Shown in pieces: positions 36,433 through 45,610 of a DNA stretch of 64,000 nt. This DNA is from an uncultured Allomuricauda sp. Its GTDB lineage: Bacteria; Bacteroidota; Bacteroidia; Flavobacteriales; Flavobacteriaceae. Within the stretch, counting starts at the first letter, position 1. The number at the start of each line of letters is the position of its first letter. Under the pieces are notes generated by a model. The model searched no databases. It was given only the letters and a program-made list of their open reading frames with translations, and was not told the DNA's origin. The translations under genes and the position numbers were made by a program. The DNA is taken from assembly GCF_947499585.1 (NCBI RefSeq), contig NZ_CANMOO010000001.1:1-64000 (forward strand), written 5' to 3'.

Positions 36433-37200
36433 TCAATTCCTTTCTTCAATATACATTTGACGCACTTTCTTGAAGAGCTCTGAAGAGTATACAAAGTTGG
36501 TCACTGCTTCGTTGTCAGTCTTGAAGATTTCTTTATTGGTGCCTTCCCATTCTTTATGACCATCTTTTAGAAAGATAATCTTTTCACCAATTTCCATTAC
36601 CGAGTTCATGTCATGCGTATTGATGATGGTGGTGATGTTATATTCCTTCGTAATTTCTTGAATAAGATTATCAATCAATATAGCGGTCTTGGGATCTAGG
36701 CCAGAGTTGGGTTCATCACAAAACAGATATTTTGGATTCATCACAATAGCTCTAGCAATAGCAACTCTTTTCTTCATTCCTCCAGAAATTTCAGAAGGAA
36801 ATTTTTTATGTGCATCAATAAGGTTTACACGCTCTAAAACAAAATCGACCCGTTCTTGCATTTCAGCTTTAGACTGTTTTGTAAACATACCCAAGGGAAA
36901 CATCACATTTCCTTCAACGGTCATGGAATCAAATAAGGCACTTCCTTGAAAGACCATCCCCATCTCCTGTCTTAAATCTCGCCTTTCACTATTGGAAAGT
37001 TCAGAATAAAACCGTCCATCATAGCAAATTTGACCTTCTTCTGGTTCAAATAGGCCTAACAGACATTTTAAAAAGACGGTTTTCCCAGAGCCACTTTGCC
37101 CAATGACCAAATTAGTTTTTCCATCTTCAAAGGCTGTGCTGATACCCTTAAGTACATGGGTGTCTCCAAACGATTTATGAATGTTTTCAACTTCTATCAT
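36433..37200 (-). CDS. mlaF: ABC transporter ATP-binding protein, MlaF-like
   Basis: This 255-aa ATPase drives phospholipid movement between membranes with MlaE. Walker A is GQSGSGKT, the signature ISGGMKKRVAIARA, and Walker B FCDEPNSGLDP. The start at 37200 (MIEVENIHKSFG) is chosen over the ORF-extending codon at 37260 because it shares one base with the mlaE stop (TGATG), which indicates coupled translation, and fits the family N-terminus. No mlaD gene (MCE domain) is in this window. Confidence 0.93.
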   Translation of the reverse strand: MIEVENIHKSFGDTHVLKGISTAFEDGKTNLVIGQSGSGKTVFLKCLLGLFEPEEGQICYDGRFYSELSNSERRDLRQEMGMVFQGSALFDSMTVEGNVMFPLGMFTKQSKAEMQERVDFVLERVNLIDAHKKFPSEISGGMKKRVAIARAIVMNPKYLFCDEPNSGLDPKTAILIDNLIQEITKEYNITTIINTHDMNSVMEIGEKIIFLKDGHKEWEGTNKEIFKTDNEAVTNFVYSSELFKKVRQMYIEERN

Positions 37201-37937
37201 CAGCCTAACATTAGTTGTGTTAGAGTATAATTCAAAATAATGATGACCACACTTGTCCAAACAAAAGCGGTTGTACTTGCTTTACCAACTTCTAAGGCAC
37301 CGCCTTTCATATAAAAACCATGATAGGACGGCACAGTTGCAATAACAAAGGCAAAAATCAAGGTTTTGATAAAGGAATAGGTAACATGAAACGAATCGAA
37401 ATCTAATTGTAATCCCTTAATAAATTCTCCACTTGGAGCATAGCCGCCAAAAACTGCAGCAACCCATCCGCCAAGAATACCTACGTACATAGCAATGGCA
37501 ACTGCAAAAGGATACATCAGCATTGCTATAATTTTAGGGAAAACCAAATAATTCAAAGAATTCACTCCCATGACCTCTAGGGCATCAATCTGCTCCGTGA
37601 CTCGCATGGTACCTATACTGGAAGTGATGTAAGAACCAACTTTTCCTGCCATGATTATAGAAGTAAAGGTTGGGGCAAACTCCAGAATTACTGATTGTCT
37701 TGTAGCAAAACCGATTAGACTTTTAGGTAAGAACGGACTATTAAGATTTAAGGCGGTCTGTATAGTAACCACCCCTCCAATAAAGAAAGCAATAAAAATG
37801 ATAATGCCCAGGGAGCCAAATATCAATTCATCGATTTCTTTTAAAATCAGGGATCTCATGATTGGCCACTTGGTTGGTTTTTTAAATACCTCCCATATCA
37901 TGATGAAGTATTTTCCAATCGCTTCAAGATAATTCAT
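37200..37937 (-). CDS. mlaE: ABC transporter permease, MlaE-like
   Basis: This 245-aa permease has five to six membrane segments. It contains the MlaE-family signatures (GVVTIQTALNL near residue 56, IMAGKVGSYITSSIGTMRVTEQIDALEVMGV near 95-125). It pairs with the coupled mlaF gene to form a lipid transporter of the Mla type, which in other bacteria maintains outer-membrane lipid asymmetry. It starts the operon. Confidence 0.93.
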   Translation of the reverse strand: MNYLEAIGKYFIMIWEVFKKPTKWPIMRSLILKEIDELIFGSLGIIIFIAFFIGGVVTIQTALNLNSPFLPKSLIGFATRQSVILEFAPTFTSIIMAGKVGSYITSSIGTMRVTEQIDALEVMGVNSLNYLVFPKIIAMLMYPFAVAIAMYVGILGGWVAAVFGGYAPSGEFIKGLQLDFDSFHVTYSFIKTLIFAFVIATVPSYHGFYMKGGALEVGKASTTAFVWTSVVIIILNYTLTQLMLG

Positions 37938-38022
37938 GCACTAAAAATAGACTTGCGGCCATAAAAATAAGAATATTGATGTGTATTTAACCTTCATTTA
38001 AAGTTTTAAAAAGATAAATGAA

Positions 38023-38030
38023 TAGTTTTG
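38023..38030 (+). promoter_or_regulatory. -7 box (TAGTTTTG) of the PafA-like phosphatase gene
   Basis: TAGTTTTG followed by C matches TANNTTTG, 25 bases before the ATG at 38055. It overlaps the in-frame TTG at 38028, arguing against that codon as a start. Confidence 0.55.
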
Positions 38031-38054
38031 CTCCTGTTTATCAATAATTATATC

Positions 38055-39725
38055 ATGAGAAAAACAAACCTATTAGTAATACTGCTAGTTCTATTTACAG
38101 CCAGTTCGTCTTTGGCACAGCGCAAAGGAAAAAATGTAACCCCTGAAAAGTCAAAACAAATAGCACAATCACCTAAATTAGTAGTGGGGATTGTTGTTGA
38201 TCAAATGCGTTATGATTATCTGACCCGATTTTGGAACCACTACGGTGAGGGTGGATTTAAGCGTTTGATAAACGACGGGTTTAACTGTAAAGATCACCAT
38301 TTTAATTATGCGCCTACGAGTACGGGTCCTGGACATGCTTCCGTTTATACGGGTACTACTCCGGCCACTCATGGAATAATAGGAAATAATTGGTACGATA
38401 AAACACAGGACAAGAGCGTGTATTGTGCTGGGGATGATACCTACCAATCTGTCGGTACTTCCTCAGATGCAGGAGAAATGTCTCCACATCGTATGTTGAC
38501 CACGACCATAACGGATCAATTACGATTACATACCCAAAAAAGAGGTAAAGTTATTGCTGTGTCCTTAAAAGATAGGGGCGCTGTATTACCTGGGGGACAT
38601 GCTGCCAATGCGGCTTATTGGTTTGAGGGCGCTGATGAAGGTAAATGGATTAGTAGTACCTACTATATGAAACAACTTCCTAAATGGGTTACTGATTTTA
38701 ATGAGTCTGGTAAGATAAAAGCATACAAAAAGGCATGGACTACTTTAAAAGATATTAATTTATACTTGGAAAGTGGTAGTGATAATAATAGCTATGAAGG
38801 TTTATTTGAAGATGAAACTACACCGACTTTCCCCCATAGTACTCCAAATTTACTAAGTAAAGAGAAGGATTTTGAAATTTTAAAATACACTCCTTACGGA
38901 AATAGTATTACAGCTGATTTTGCTCTTGAAGCACTTGAAAAGGAAAATTTAGGCACCGATGCTATTACCGATTTTTTGGCCATCAGCTTTTCCAGTACTG
39001 ATTACATTGGCCATAAATTTGGAGTGAATTCTAAAGAAATTCAAGATACATATTTGCGATTGGATGTTGATTTAGAGCAAATTTTGAACACCTTAGATCA
39101 AAAAGTGGGTGAAGGTCAATATACAGTATTCTTGACAGCAGATCACGGGGCCATCAATGTTCCAGCTTATCTAAACGATCAAAAAATTCCAGCAGGATAT
39201 GTAGAAATGGATGCGAATAAAGAAAAGTTCGATCAATTCTTGAAATACAAATATGGCACCACGGATATTGTCAAGGGAAATAGTAATCATCAATATTTTT
39301 TGGATAGGAAAGTGATTGATAACCTTGATATGGATCTAGACGATGTACAAGAAGAAATTGCATTTGAATTATTGGGATATGAAGGCATTGCCAAAACCTA
39401 TACAGGTTATCAGATGTGGCAAAATGAATACATTAAAGGAATACCAAGCATTATACAAAATGGATGGAACCAAAAACGTTCTGGGGATGTGATTTATGTG
39501 TATAAACCTGGTTTTATTTCATATCCAAGAACCGGTTCTACACATGGCTCACCTATGATTTATGATACTCATGTACCATTGTTGTTTTACGGGAATGGAA
39601 TAAAAAAAGGCAGTACAACTAACCGTACAGAGATTCCTGATATTTCTCCTACTATAGCAACTTTATTGGGGATAGCATTCCCAAATGGAACCACAGGTAA
39701 ACCTATAGGTGAAGTTTTGGATTAA
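38055..39725 (+). CDS. PafA-like alkaline phosphatase / nucleotide pyrophosphatase
   Basis: This exported protein of 556 aa has a signal peptide (MRKTNLLVILLVLFTASSSLAQ). The alkaline phosphatase superfamily core follows: metal-binding GIVVDQMRYDYL, and the Thr nucleophile in YAPTSTGPGHASVYTG. Further metal ligands are in SSTDYIGHKFG, TADHGAINVP and GSTHGSPMIYDTHVPLLF. This pattern is that of PafA-type phosphomonoesterases of flavobacteria, which release phosphate from organic phosphate outside the cytoplasm. Length agrees. It converges with the next minus-strand ORF with no gap. Confidence 0.92.
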   Translation: MRKTNLLVILLVLFTASSSLAQRKGKNVTPEKSKQIAQSPKLVVGIVVDQMRYDYLTRFWNHYGEGGFKRLINDGFNCKDHHFNYAPTSTGPGHASVYTGTTPATHGIIGNNWYDKTQDKSVYCAGDDTYQSVGTSSDAGEMSPHRMLTTTITDQLRLHTQKRGKVIAVSLKDRGAVLPGGHAANAAYWFEGADEGKWISSTYYMKQLPKWVTDFNESGKIKAYKKAWTTLKDINLYLESGSDNNSYEGLFEDETTPTFPHSTPNLLSKEKDFEILKYTPYGNSITADFALEALEKENLGTDAITDFLAISFSSTDYIGHKFGVNSKEIQDTYLRLDVDLEQILNTLDQKVGEGQYTVFLTADHGAINVPAYLNDQKIPAGYVEMDANKEKFDQFLKYKYGTTDIVKGNSNHQYFLDRKVIDNLDMDLDDVQEEIAFELLGYEGIAKTYTGYQMWQNEYIKGIPSIIQNGWNQKRSGDVIYVYKPGFISYPRTGSTHGSPMIYDTHVPLLFYGNGIKKGSTTNRTEIPDISPTIATLLGIAFPNGTTGKPIGEVLD

Positions 39726-39938
39726 TTAAAGCGTTTTTTGCTCTGGCAACTCAAAGGCATTTTCTAAAAGCCCTGGGGTCAACACATATTCATACGTTCG
39801 AGTGCTGATTTCAATGAAAATGGTATTATCAAATCTCGTAAAGATTCTCTCGTCTTCTACAAAACATAATCCTTGTATCTGTGAAGTAGTTCCGAAACAA
39901 CGGTATCCTTTGCTTGTTTCCGGAATACGTATTTCCAA
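39726..39938 (-). CDS. Possible small protein without an ATG start
   Basis: An open frame runs in the same phase as the upstream glycosyltransferase, from just after its stop (39987-39989) down to TAA at 39726. It has no in-frame ATG. TTG at 39938 is the first usable start and gives 70 aa (MEIRIPETSKGYRCF...). The composition reads like protein (FVEDERIFTRFDNTIFIEISTRTYEYVLTPG cannot be matched to a family). It could be a real TTG-started gene, a decayed remnant or chance. No terminator or promoter helps decide. Confidence 0.35.
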   Translation of the reverse strand: MEIRIPETSKGYRCFGTTSQIQGLCFVEDERIFTRFDNTIFIEISTRTYEYVLTPGLLENAFELPEQKTL

Positions 39939-39986
39939 AAGACTCGAGCAAAAGCCATCGGAGTCACTTTGGAGAACCCAAAATTT

Positions 39987-40832
39987 TTACGATAGCTTGG
40001 ACATAATACTCTTCCAGCGATATGTTCTAATAAAAGCACCTTCTTTATAGTTGACATATCTTGAAGGTCGGTTGATGATAGCTTTTAGGTAACCAAAAAT
40101 CATTTGAAAATATAAATTTAGACTTTTAGACTGCCAGGCCATTTTTAGAGCAGTTATTTTGGTAAGGATGATCCCATAACGCATTTTGTAAAGCGCCTCC
40201 CCTTTGGTTTTGTAGTTTTTGGAACTATATACATGGCCTGTGGGTCGAAGATGTTTTACATGCAATGTGGAATCTGTTAAGGTTTCAAAATCATGATACT
40301 TGGCCAACAATACATCAACTGTATCCCAGCCAACTCCAGGGCGTAAGCCTTCTATTTTATCAAAACATGCTTTATGGTATAGTTTTATGGGCCCACGAAT
40401 ATGATTCTTGTCTGCAATCTTTTCATACACCCAATCTTCTCCTTTTTTTACATATAGCAATCCAGAACACATGCCCAGTTTCCAATTGCTTTGAAAATGA
40501 TTCAGCATGGTTTCAAAATAGTTGGAGGGGAGAATAATATCTGCATCAAATTTGCCGAGCAAATCATAATCTAATGTATGCTGCAAACCAAAGTTAAAAG
40601 TATCCACTACTTTTTTTCCTGGAATATGCTCATCTAACGACTTTCGTTGTAAAACTTTTATCCAATTAAATCTTTGGTTATAATCAGAAGCAATTTTAAA
40701 GGTAGCATCGCTAGAATTATCATCCACAACGATTACTTCATCTGGGGTATGGGTTTGTCCAATAAAAGAATCCAGACAAGCAGAAAGATAAGATGCTTCG
40801 TTATGGGCAGGGATAATGATGCTTATTCGCAT
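39987..40832 (-). CDS. Family 2 glycosyltransferase
   Basis: This 281-aa GT-A enzyme begins MRISIIIPAHNEASYL. It has the nucleotide-sugar motif VIVVDDNSSDAT (near 34-45) and the DXD metal site in KFDADIILP (near 93-101). The C-terminal part has short hydrophobic stretches and ends in a basic tail. It transfers an unknown sugar, probably for surface glycans or glycolipids. It is the last member of the KAS III-methyltransferase-glycosyltransferase run, 67 bases after the methyltransferase. Confidence 0.9.
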   Translation of the reverse strand: MRISIIIPAHNEASYLSACLDSFIGQTHTPDEVIVVDDNSSDATFKIASDYNQRFNWIKVLQRKSLDEHIPGKKVVDTFNFGLQHTLDYDLLGKFDADIILPSNYFETMLNHFQSNWKLGMCSGLLYVKKGEDWVYEKIADKNHIRGPIKLYHKACFDKIEGLRPGVGWDTVDVLLAKYHDFETLTDSTLHVKHLRPTGHVYSSKNYKTKGEALYKMRYGIILTKITALKMAWQSKSLNLYFQMIFGYLKAIINRPSRYVNYKEGAFIRTYRWKSIMSKLS

Positions 40833-40899
40833 ACGCTAAAATTCTAAAAAACAATGGAGATATGCTAATCATTTATCATTTTGGAATGACAGCAATGGT

Positions 40900-41421
40900 T
40901 TAAACGCGTTCTGCGTAAACCATATAATATCTTGGAGTAAAAAACCTTAGAATTGGCCGTATCCCTATTTTTTTGGTAGGGTTGGTCCATTTAGTGGAAT
41001 CCTTGATTATCCATCCTGCCTTTTCCAAGAGCCAATCAAACTGCCAGTCTTCAAACTCATGATAATGTCTGTCCCAAGGGTCGGTTTTGCTTCTATATGC
41101 AGATGAAAACCATAATCGCATGGGGATGCTGGCAACTAGTTTCTTCGCTTTTATTTCCTTCAATACATTAAAAGGAGCTACCAAATGCTCAAAAATTTCA
41201 AAGGCTGTGATGACTTCAGCTTCAGAATTACTGACTTTTTCAAAATCAATATCCAAATCCTCACCTCCTGTATTATTTACCTGATATCCGTTGGATTTCA
41301 TGATTTCAGAAAATGGATTTTCTACCCCTAAATCTAAAATTGATTCGGAAGTATTAATGTGTTTTTGTAAAAAAGCTATGGTATGCCTGTAACGTTTGTT
41401 TGGAAAGTTGTTTTCGTACAT
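40900..41421 (-). CDS. SAM-dependent methyltransferase-like protein
   Basis: This 173-aa protein resembles a short class I methyltransferase. It has SILDLGVENPFSEIM in place of the glycine-rich motif I (degenerate), EDLDIDFEKV as motif II, and ITAFEIFEHLVAPFNVLKEI as the motif often seen in methyltransferase_11 proteins. Its start abuts the stop of the KAS III-like gene (41421/41422), so they are cotranscribed. The substrate is unknown, and the weak motif I leaves catalytic activity unproven. Confidence 0.75.
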   Translation of the reverse strand: MYENNFPNKRYRHTIAFLQKHINTSESILDLGVENPFSEIMKSNGYQVNNTGGEDLDIDFEKVSNSEAEVITAFEIFEHLVAPFNVLKEIKAKKLVASIPMRLWFSSAYRSKTDPWDRHYHEFEDWQFDWLLEKAGWIIKDSTKWTNPTKKIGIRPILRFFTPRYYMVYAERV

Positions 41422-42480
41422 CTAATATTTATAAACGATGGCATTGATATTCATACCAGCGCCAACGCTTGCAAAGATAATAACATCTCCCTTTTTTACT
41501 TTATGATGTTCAAATTCTCCTTTGCTCACTAAATCATAAAGAGTGGGTACTGTGGCAACAGAACTGTTACCCAGTTTATGTATGCTCATGGGCATGATGT
41601 CTTCGGGTGCCGCTTTATCATACAATCGATAAAACCTCTTTACGATGGCTTCATCCATCTTTTCATTGGCTTGATGAATAAATATTTTCTTTACTTCATC
41701 AATCTGAACACCACTTTCATCTAAGCAAGAGGCCATTGCCTGTGGTACGTGTGTGCATGCAAATTCATAGATTTTACGTCCATGCATTTTTATATATCGG
41801 GTATCTGGACATCCTTCGTTATTGTAGGTTTTATCGAAAAACAGATAGTAAGCTTCCTCGTTCGCGTATGTTGCCGAAGTGTGTCCTAAAATCTCCCCTG
41901 AAGCTGCATTTGCCTCAATAATAGCTGCTCCGGCACCGTCTGAATAGATCATACTGTCACGGTCATGCTCGTCCAATACCCTAGAGAGTGTTTCTCCACC
42001 GATTACCAAACATTTTTTAGCCATTCCACTTTTAATAAATGCATAAGCTTGGATAACGCCTTCTATCCAGCCAGGGCAACCAAAAAGCATGTCATAAGCC
42101 ACACATTTAGGGTTTTTAATTTTAAGTAGATGTTTTACCCGTGTTGCAAGACTTGGCAAGGTGTCCCCTTGATTTTTTCCATGGGTCAGATCCCCAAAAT
42201 TGTGGGCAAAGATGATGTAATCCAGATCTTCTTTATCAATCCCAGCATCTTCAATGGCTTTTTCTGATGCAAGGTATCCTAGGTCAGATGTTTTCAATTC
42301 TGGATTTGCATATCGTCTTTCTGAGATTCCAGTAATTGCTTTGAATTTTTCAATGATTACGGCATTATCATTTCCAAAAGTAGTTCCATCCGTTCCAAGA
42401 AATTCATGTTCCAAAAAGTCATCATTTTTTGTAACGATTGATGGAATATAACTTCCGGTACCTGTTATGCCAATTTTCAT
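41422..42480 (-). CDS. 3-oxoacyl-ACP synthase III (KAS III/FabH-like)
   Basis: This 352-aa thiolase-fold enzyme has the KAS III triad Cys135 (MLFGCPGW), His in FIHQANEKM and Asn in KLGNSSVATVP. That order and spacing are normal, but an insertion of roughly 20-30 residues and the presence of a methyltransferase and glycosyltransferase downstream suggest a specialised acyl condensation rather than the housekeeping FabH. The ATG at 42480 opens the three-gene operon. Confidence 0.88.
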   Translation of the reverse strand: MKIGITGTGSYIPSIVTKNDDFLEHEFLGTDGTTFGNDNAVIIEKFKAITGISERRYANPELKTSDLGYLASEKAIEDAGIDKEDLDYIIFAHNFGDLTHGKNQGDTLPSLATRVKHLLKIKNPKCVAYDMLFGCPGWIEGVIQAYAFIKSGMAKKCLVIGGETLSRVLDEHDRDSMIYSDGAGAAIIEANAASGEILGHTSATYANEEAYYLFFDKTYNNEGCPDTRYIKMHGRKIYEFACTHVPQAMASCLDESGVQIDEVKKIFIHQANEKMDEAIVKRFYRLYDKAAPEDIMPMSIHKLGNSSVATVPTLYDLVSKGEFEHHKVKKGDVIIFASVGAGMNINAIVYKY

Positions 42481-42586
42481 GCTGAGGTTTTAAGAATTTA
42501 AATATAATTGTTTATCGCTCGCGGTATTATGCACGCATAATAATTGCTACGATGTCCAAGTTTGGTTTTGCATTTCTGCAAACAAA

Positions 42587-42623
42587 AAAAAGCCTTGGGT
42601 TATGGACTAAACCAAGGCTTTTT
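42587..42623 (-). terminator. Terminator of gcvP
   Basis: A 12-bp stem (AAAAAGCCTTGG with CCAAGGCTTTTT) encloses a 13-base loop. It ends in T residues on the minus strand, about 20 bases after the gcvP stop. Confidence 0.85.
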
Positions 42624-42644
42624 ACTAATAAATATAATGTTTTG

Positions 42645-45485
42645 CTACATTTCTGCGTATGCTTCTATCGGTGCGCAAGTACAAATCAAATTACGATCCC
42701 CAAAAGCTTCATCTGTTCTTCGGATTGTGGGCCAGAATTTATTTTCTGAAACAAAGGGTAATGGGAATGCAGCTTTTTTCCTACTGTATGGGTAATCCCA
42801 GATATCGCTAGTGATCATTTCCAAAGTATGTGGTGCATTTTTTAACACATTGTGTTGATCTTCTGGACTTGCTTCGTCAATTTCTTCTCGTATGGACAAC
42901 ATTGCATCACAAAACCTATCCAATTCTGCAAGACTTTCACTTTCTGTAGGTTCAATCATAATTGTTCCTGCCACTGGAAAAGATACTGTAGGAGCATGGA
43001 ACCCGTAATCCATTAGTCTTTTGGCGATATCGGTTACTTCAACTCCATGTGCTTTAAAAGGTCTACAATCAATAATCATTTCATGCGCGGATCTTCCTTT
43101 TTCACCGGAGTACAATACATCAAACTTTCCCTTCAATTTGTCTTTGATATAGTTAGCGTTTAGGATGGCTATTCTAGTGGCATCTGTTAACCCTTCAGTT
43201 CCTAACATTTTAATATATCCATAGGAGATTAGACAAGCCAAAGCACTTCCCCATGGAGCTGCTGATATGGCTGTAATTGCTTTTTCTCCTCCAGTTTCCA
43301 CCACTGGGTTGGTAGGAAGAAAAGGCACCAGTTGTTCTGCAACACAAATAGGGCCAACTCCAGGGCCACCGCCACCATGTGGGATGGCAAAGGTTTTATG
43401 AAGGTTAAGGTGGCATACATCTGCTCCAATAACTGCTGGATTGGTCAAGCCTACTTGGGCATTCATATTGGCACCGTCCATATAGACTTGTCCTCCGTGT
43501 TCATGGATTAACTTGGTTATATGAATTATAGAAGACTCGAACACCCCATGAGTTGAAGGGTAAGTTACCATTAAGGCTGCAAGGTTTTCTGAATGTAACT
43601 GAACTTTTTCTTCTAAATCGGCAACATCAATATTCCCTTTTTCATCAGTTTTGGTGACAACTACTTTCATACCTGCCATAACTGCAGAAGCTGGATTGGT
43701 GCCGTGTGCTGAAGCAGGAATGATACAGATGTTCCTGTGTTCTTCTCCTCTAGATGCGTGGTAGGCCCTTATGGTCATTAACCCAGCATATTCTCCCTGC
43801 GCTCCAGAATTTGGTTGTAATGAAGTGGCAGCAAAACCAGTAATCACATTTAATTGTTCCTCAAGTTCTTTTAGAACTGCCTGATACCCTTCCGCCTGAT
43901 TTAATGGTACAAAAGGATGGATATTACCCCAATTTGCCCAACTTAAAGGGAGCATTTCTGAAGCTGCATTCAACTTCATGGTGCAACTTCCCAAAGAAAT
44001 CATAGAGTGGTTCAATGCCAAATCTTTGCGCTCCAATTTTTTGATATAACGCATCAACTCCGTCTCAGAATGATACGAATTGAAAACTTCATGCTCTAAA
44101 AATGGGGTTTGACGTTGTAATGTGCTAGGGATAACCTCTTTTATGTCTGTTATCTGGGAAATACCTTGAGACTCTGTGAAACAAGAGACTAAAAGGTTAA
44201 GGTCCTTAGCCAAGAAAGCTTCATTCAAGGAAATTGATACTGTTTCAGTATCAATGAAATTTAAATTCATGCCTTTACTTTCAGCAACTTCTCTCAGCTT
44301 TTTTGTATTGGAAACCTTAATTTTTAATGTATCAAAGAAGGTGGTATTAGTTTGCTTAAGGCCAAATGCTTCAAGAGTTTTAGAAAGCACCTTAGTTTGA
44401 GTATGAACCTTGTTTGCAATGTATTTTAATCCATTTGGGCCATGATAAACGGCATACATTCCTGCCATTACTGCTAGTAAAACTTGTGCCGTACAAATGT
44501 TGGAAGTTGCCTTGTCTCTTTTGATGTGTTGTTCTCTGGTCTGCAATGCCATACGCAATGCAGGATTACCATCGGTATCTTTTGTAACCCCAATAATTCT
44601 ACCGGGAATACTTCTTTTATAGTCTTCTTTTGTGGCAAAGAAAGCTGCGTGAGGTCCGCCATACCCTAATGGAATTCCAAAGCGTTGTGTGGTGCCCACT
44701 ACTACATCAACTCCCCATTCTCCCGGAGGAGTAAGTAATACTAGGCTTAAAATATCTGCTGCAACGGCAACTTTGATGTCATTTGCTTTGGCTTTTTGCA
44801 CAAACTCAGCGTAATCATGCACTTGTCCATGTTTGCCCGGATATTGCAACAATGCTCCGTAAAAACCAATGGAAAAATCAAACTCTTCATGGTTTCCAAC
44901 TACCAATTCTATTCCTAAAGGAGTAGATCTTGTCTGGAGCAAACTCAAAGTTTGGGGAAGCACTTCTTCAGAAACAAAAAACTTGAGTGCACCATCTTTC
45001 TTTTGTTGTCTTGAACGAACGTCAAAAAGCATGGTCATGGCTTCAGCTGCTGCAGTACTCTCATCCAATAGAGATGCATTTGCCAGCTCCATTCCCGTTA
45101 AATCACATACCATGGTCTGAAAATTCAACAAAGCCTCCAGGCGGCCTTGCGCAATTTCTGCTTGGTATGGGGTATAGGCAGTATACCACCCTGGATTTTC
45201 AAGAATATTTCTTTTGATTACAGAGGGTGTTAAGCACTCATGATATCCCAAACCAATATAGGTCTTGAAAACTTTGTTTTTTTCAGATAAATCTTGAAGA
45301 TGTGTCAAGAATTCATGCTCACTTATGCCTTGAGGAAGCTTCAACGGTTCCTTGAGCCTTATATCATCCGGAATGGTTTCATAAATTAACTGTTCCAGGT
45401 TTTCTACCCCAACCGTTTTAAACATGGGCTGGAAGTCTCTTTCTGTAATGCCAATATGCCTTGAGGCAAACACTTCTGTATTCAT
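42645..45485 (-). CDS. gcvP: Glycine dehydrogenase (decarboxylating), P protein
   Basis: This 946-aa P protein of the glycine cleavage system decarboxylates glycine with pyridoxal phosphate and loads aminomethyl on the H protein. It has two homologous halves. PLP-binding Lys697 lies in LNLHKTFAIPHGGGGPGVGP, and the glycine-rich loop near residue 320 (GYGGPHAAFF) belongs to the first half. The start at 45485 (MNTEVFASRHIG) is chosen because a -7 box lies just upstream and it fits the family. The 25 residues added by the codon at 45560 are not conserved. Confidence 0.97.
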   Translation of the reverse strand: MNTEVFASRHIGITERDFQPMFKTVGVENLEQLIYETIPDDIRLKEPLKLPQGISEHEFLTHLQDLSEKNKVFKTYIGLGYHECLTPSVIKRNILENPGWYTAYTPYQAEIAQGRLEALLNFQTMVCDLTGMELANASLLDESTAAAEAMTMLFDVRSRQQKKDGALKFFVSEEVLPQTLSLLQTRSTPLGIELVVGNHEEFDFSIGFYGALLQYPGKHGQVHDYAEFVQKAKANDIKVAVAADILSLVLLTPPGEWGVDVVVGTTQRFGIPLGYGGPHAAFFATKEDYKRSIPGRIIGVTKDTDGNPALRMALQTREQHIKRDKATSNICTAQVLLAVMAGMYAVYHGPNGLKYIANKVHTQTKVLSKTLEAFGLKQTNTTFFDTLKIKVSNTKKLREVAESKGMNLNFIDTETVSISLNEAFLAKDLNLLVSCFTESQGISQITDIKEVIPSTLQRQTPFLEHEVFNSYHSETELMRYIKKLERKDLALNHSMISLGSCTMKLNAASEMLPLSWANWGNIHPFVPLNQAEGYQAVLKELEEQLNVITGFAATSLQPNSGAQGEYAGLMTIRAYHASRGEEHRNICIIPASAHGTNPASAVMAGMKVVVTKTDEKGNIDVADLEEKVQLHSENLAALMVTYPSTHGVFESSIIHITKLIHEHGGQVYMDGANMNAQVGLTNPAVIGADVCHLNLHKTFAIPHGGGGPGVGPICVAEQLVPFLPTNPVVETGGEKAITAISAAPWGSALACLISYGYIKMLGTEGLTDATRIAILNANYIKDKLKGKFDVLYSGEKGRSAHEMIIDCRPFKAHGVEVTDIAKRLMDYGFHAPTVSFPVAGTIMIEPTESESLAELDRFCDAMLSIREEIDEASPEDQHNVLKNAPHTLEMITSDIWDYPYSRKKAAFPLPFVSENKFWPTIRRTDEAFGDRNLICTCAPIEAYAEM

Positions 45486-45505
45486 ATTCAATTCAATAAA
45501 GTGCA

Positions 45506-45513
45506 CAAAATTA
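45506..45513 (-). promoter_or_regulatory. -7 box (TAATTTTG) of gcvP
   Basis: On the minus strand TAATTTTG matches the consensus. A TTG lies 23 bases upstream, at the far end of the usual spacing. The leader to the ATG at 45485 would be about 14 bases, which supports that start. Confidence 0.5.
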
Positions 45514-45610
45514 GGGATAAATTCAATGAAAATAAGCAATTTTGATAATTGCCAAATCAAAGTTGTTAACCATGAATTAACCTTTTTCTTTAGTAGCTGA
45601 ATTCTGTTTA

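Noticed and set aside
37201..37260. N-terminal extension of mlaF from 37260
   Set aside because: It would overlap mlaE by 60 bases. The ATG at 37200 overlaps the mlaE stop by one base and fits the family.
40865..40896. Possible fourth copy of the intergenic repeat (TTATCATTTTGGAATGACAGC)
   Set aside because: It shares only the TGTCATTCC core on the minus strand, too short to separate from chance.
43229..45217. Several plus- and minus-strand frames within gcvP
   Set aside because: They are shadows of the conserved gcvP coding frame.
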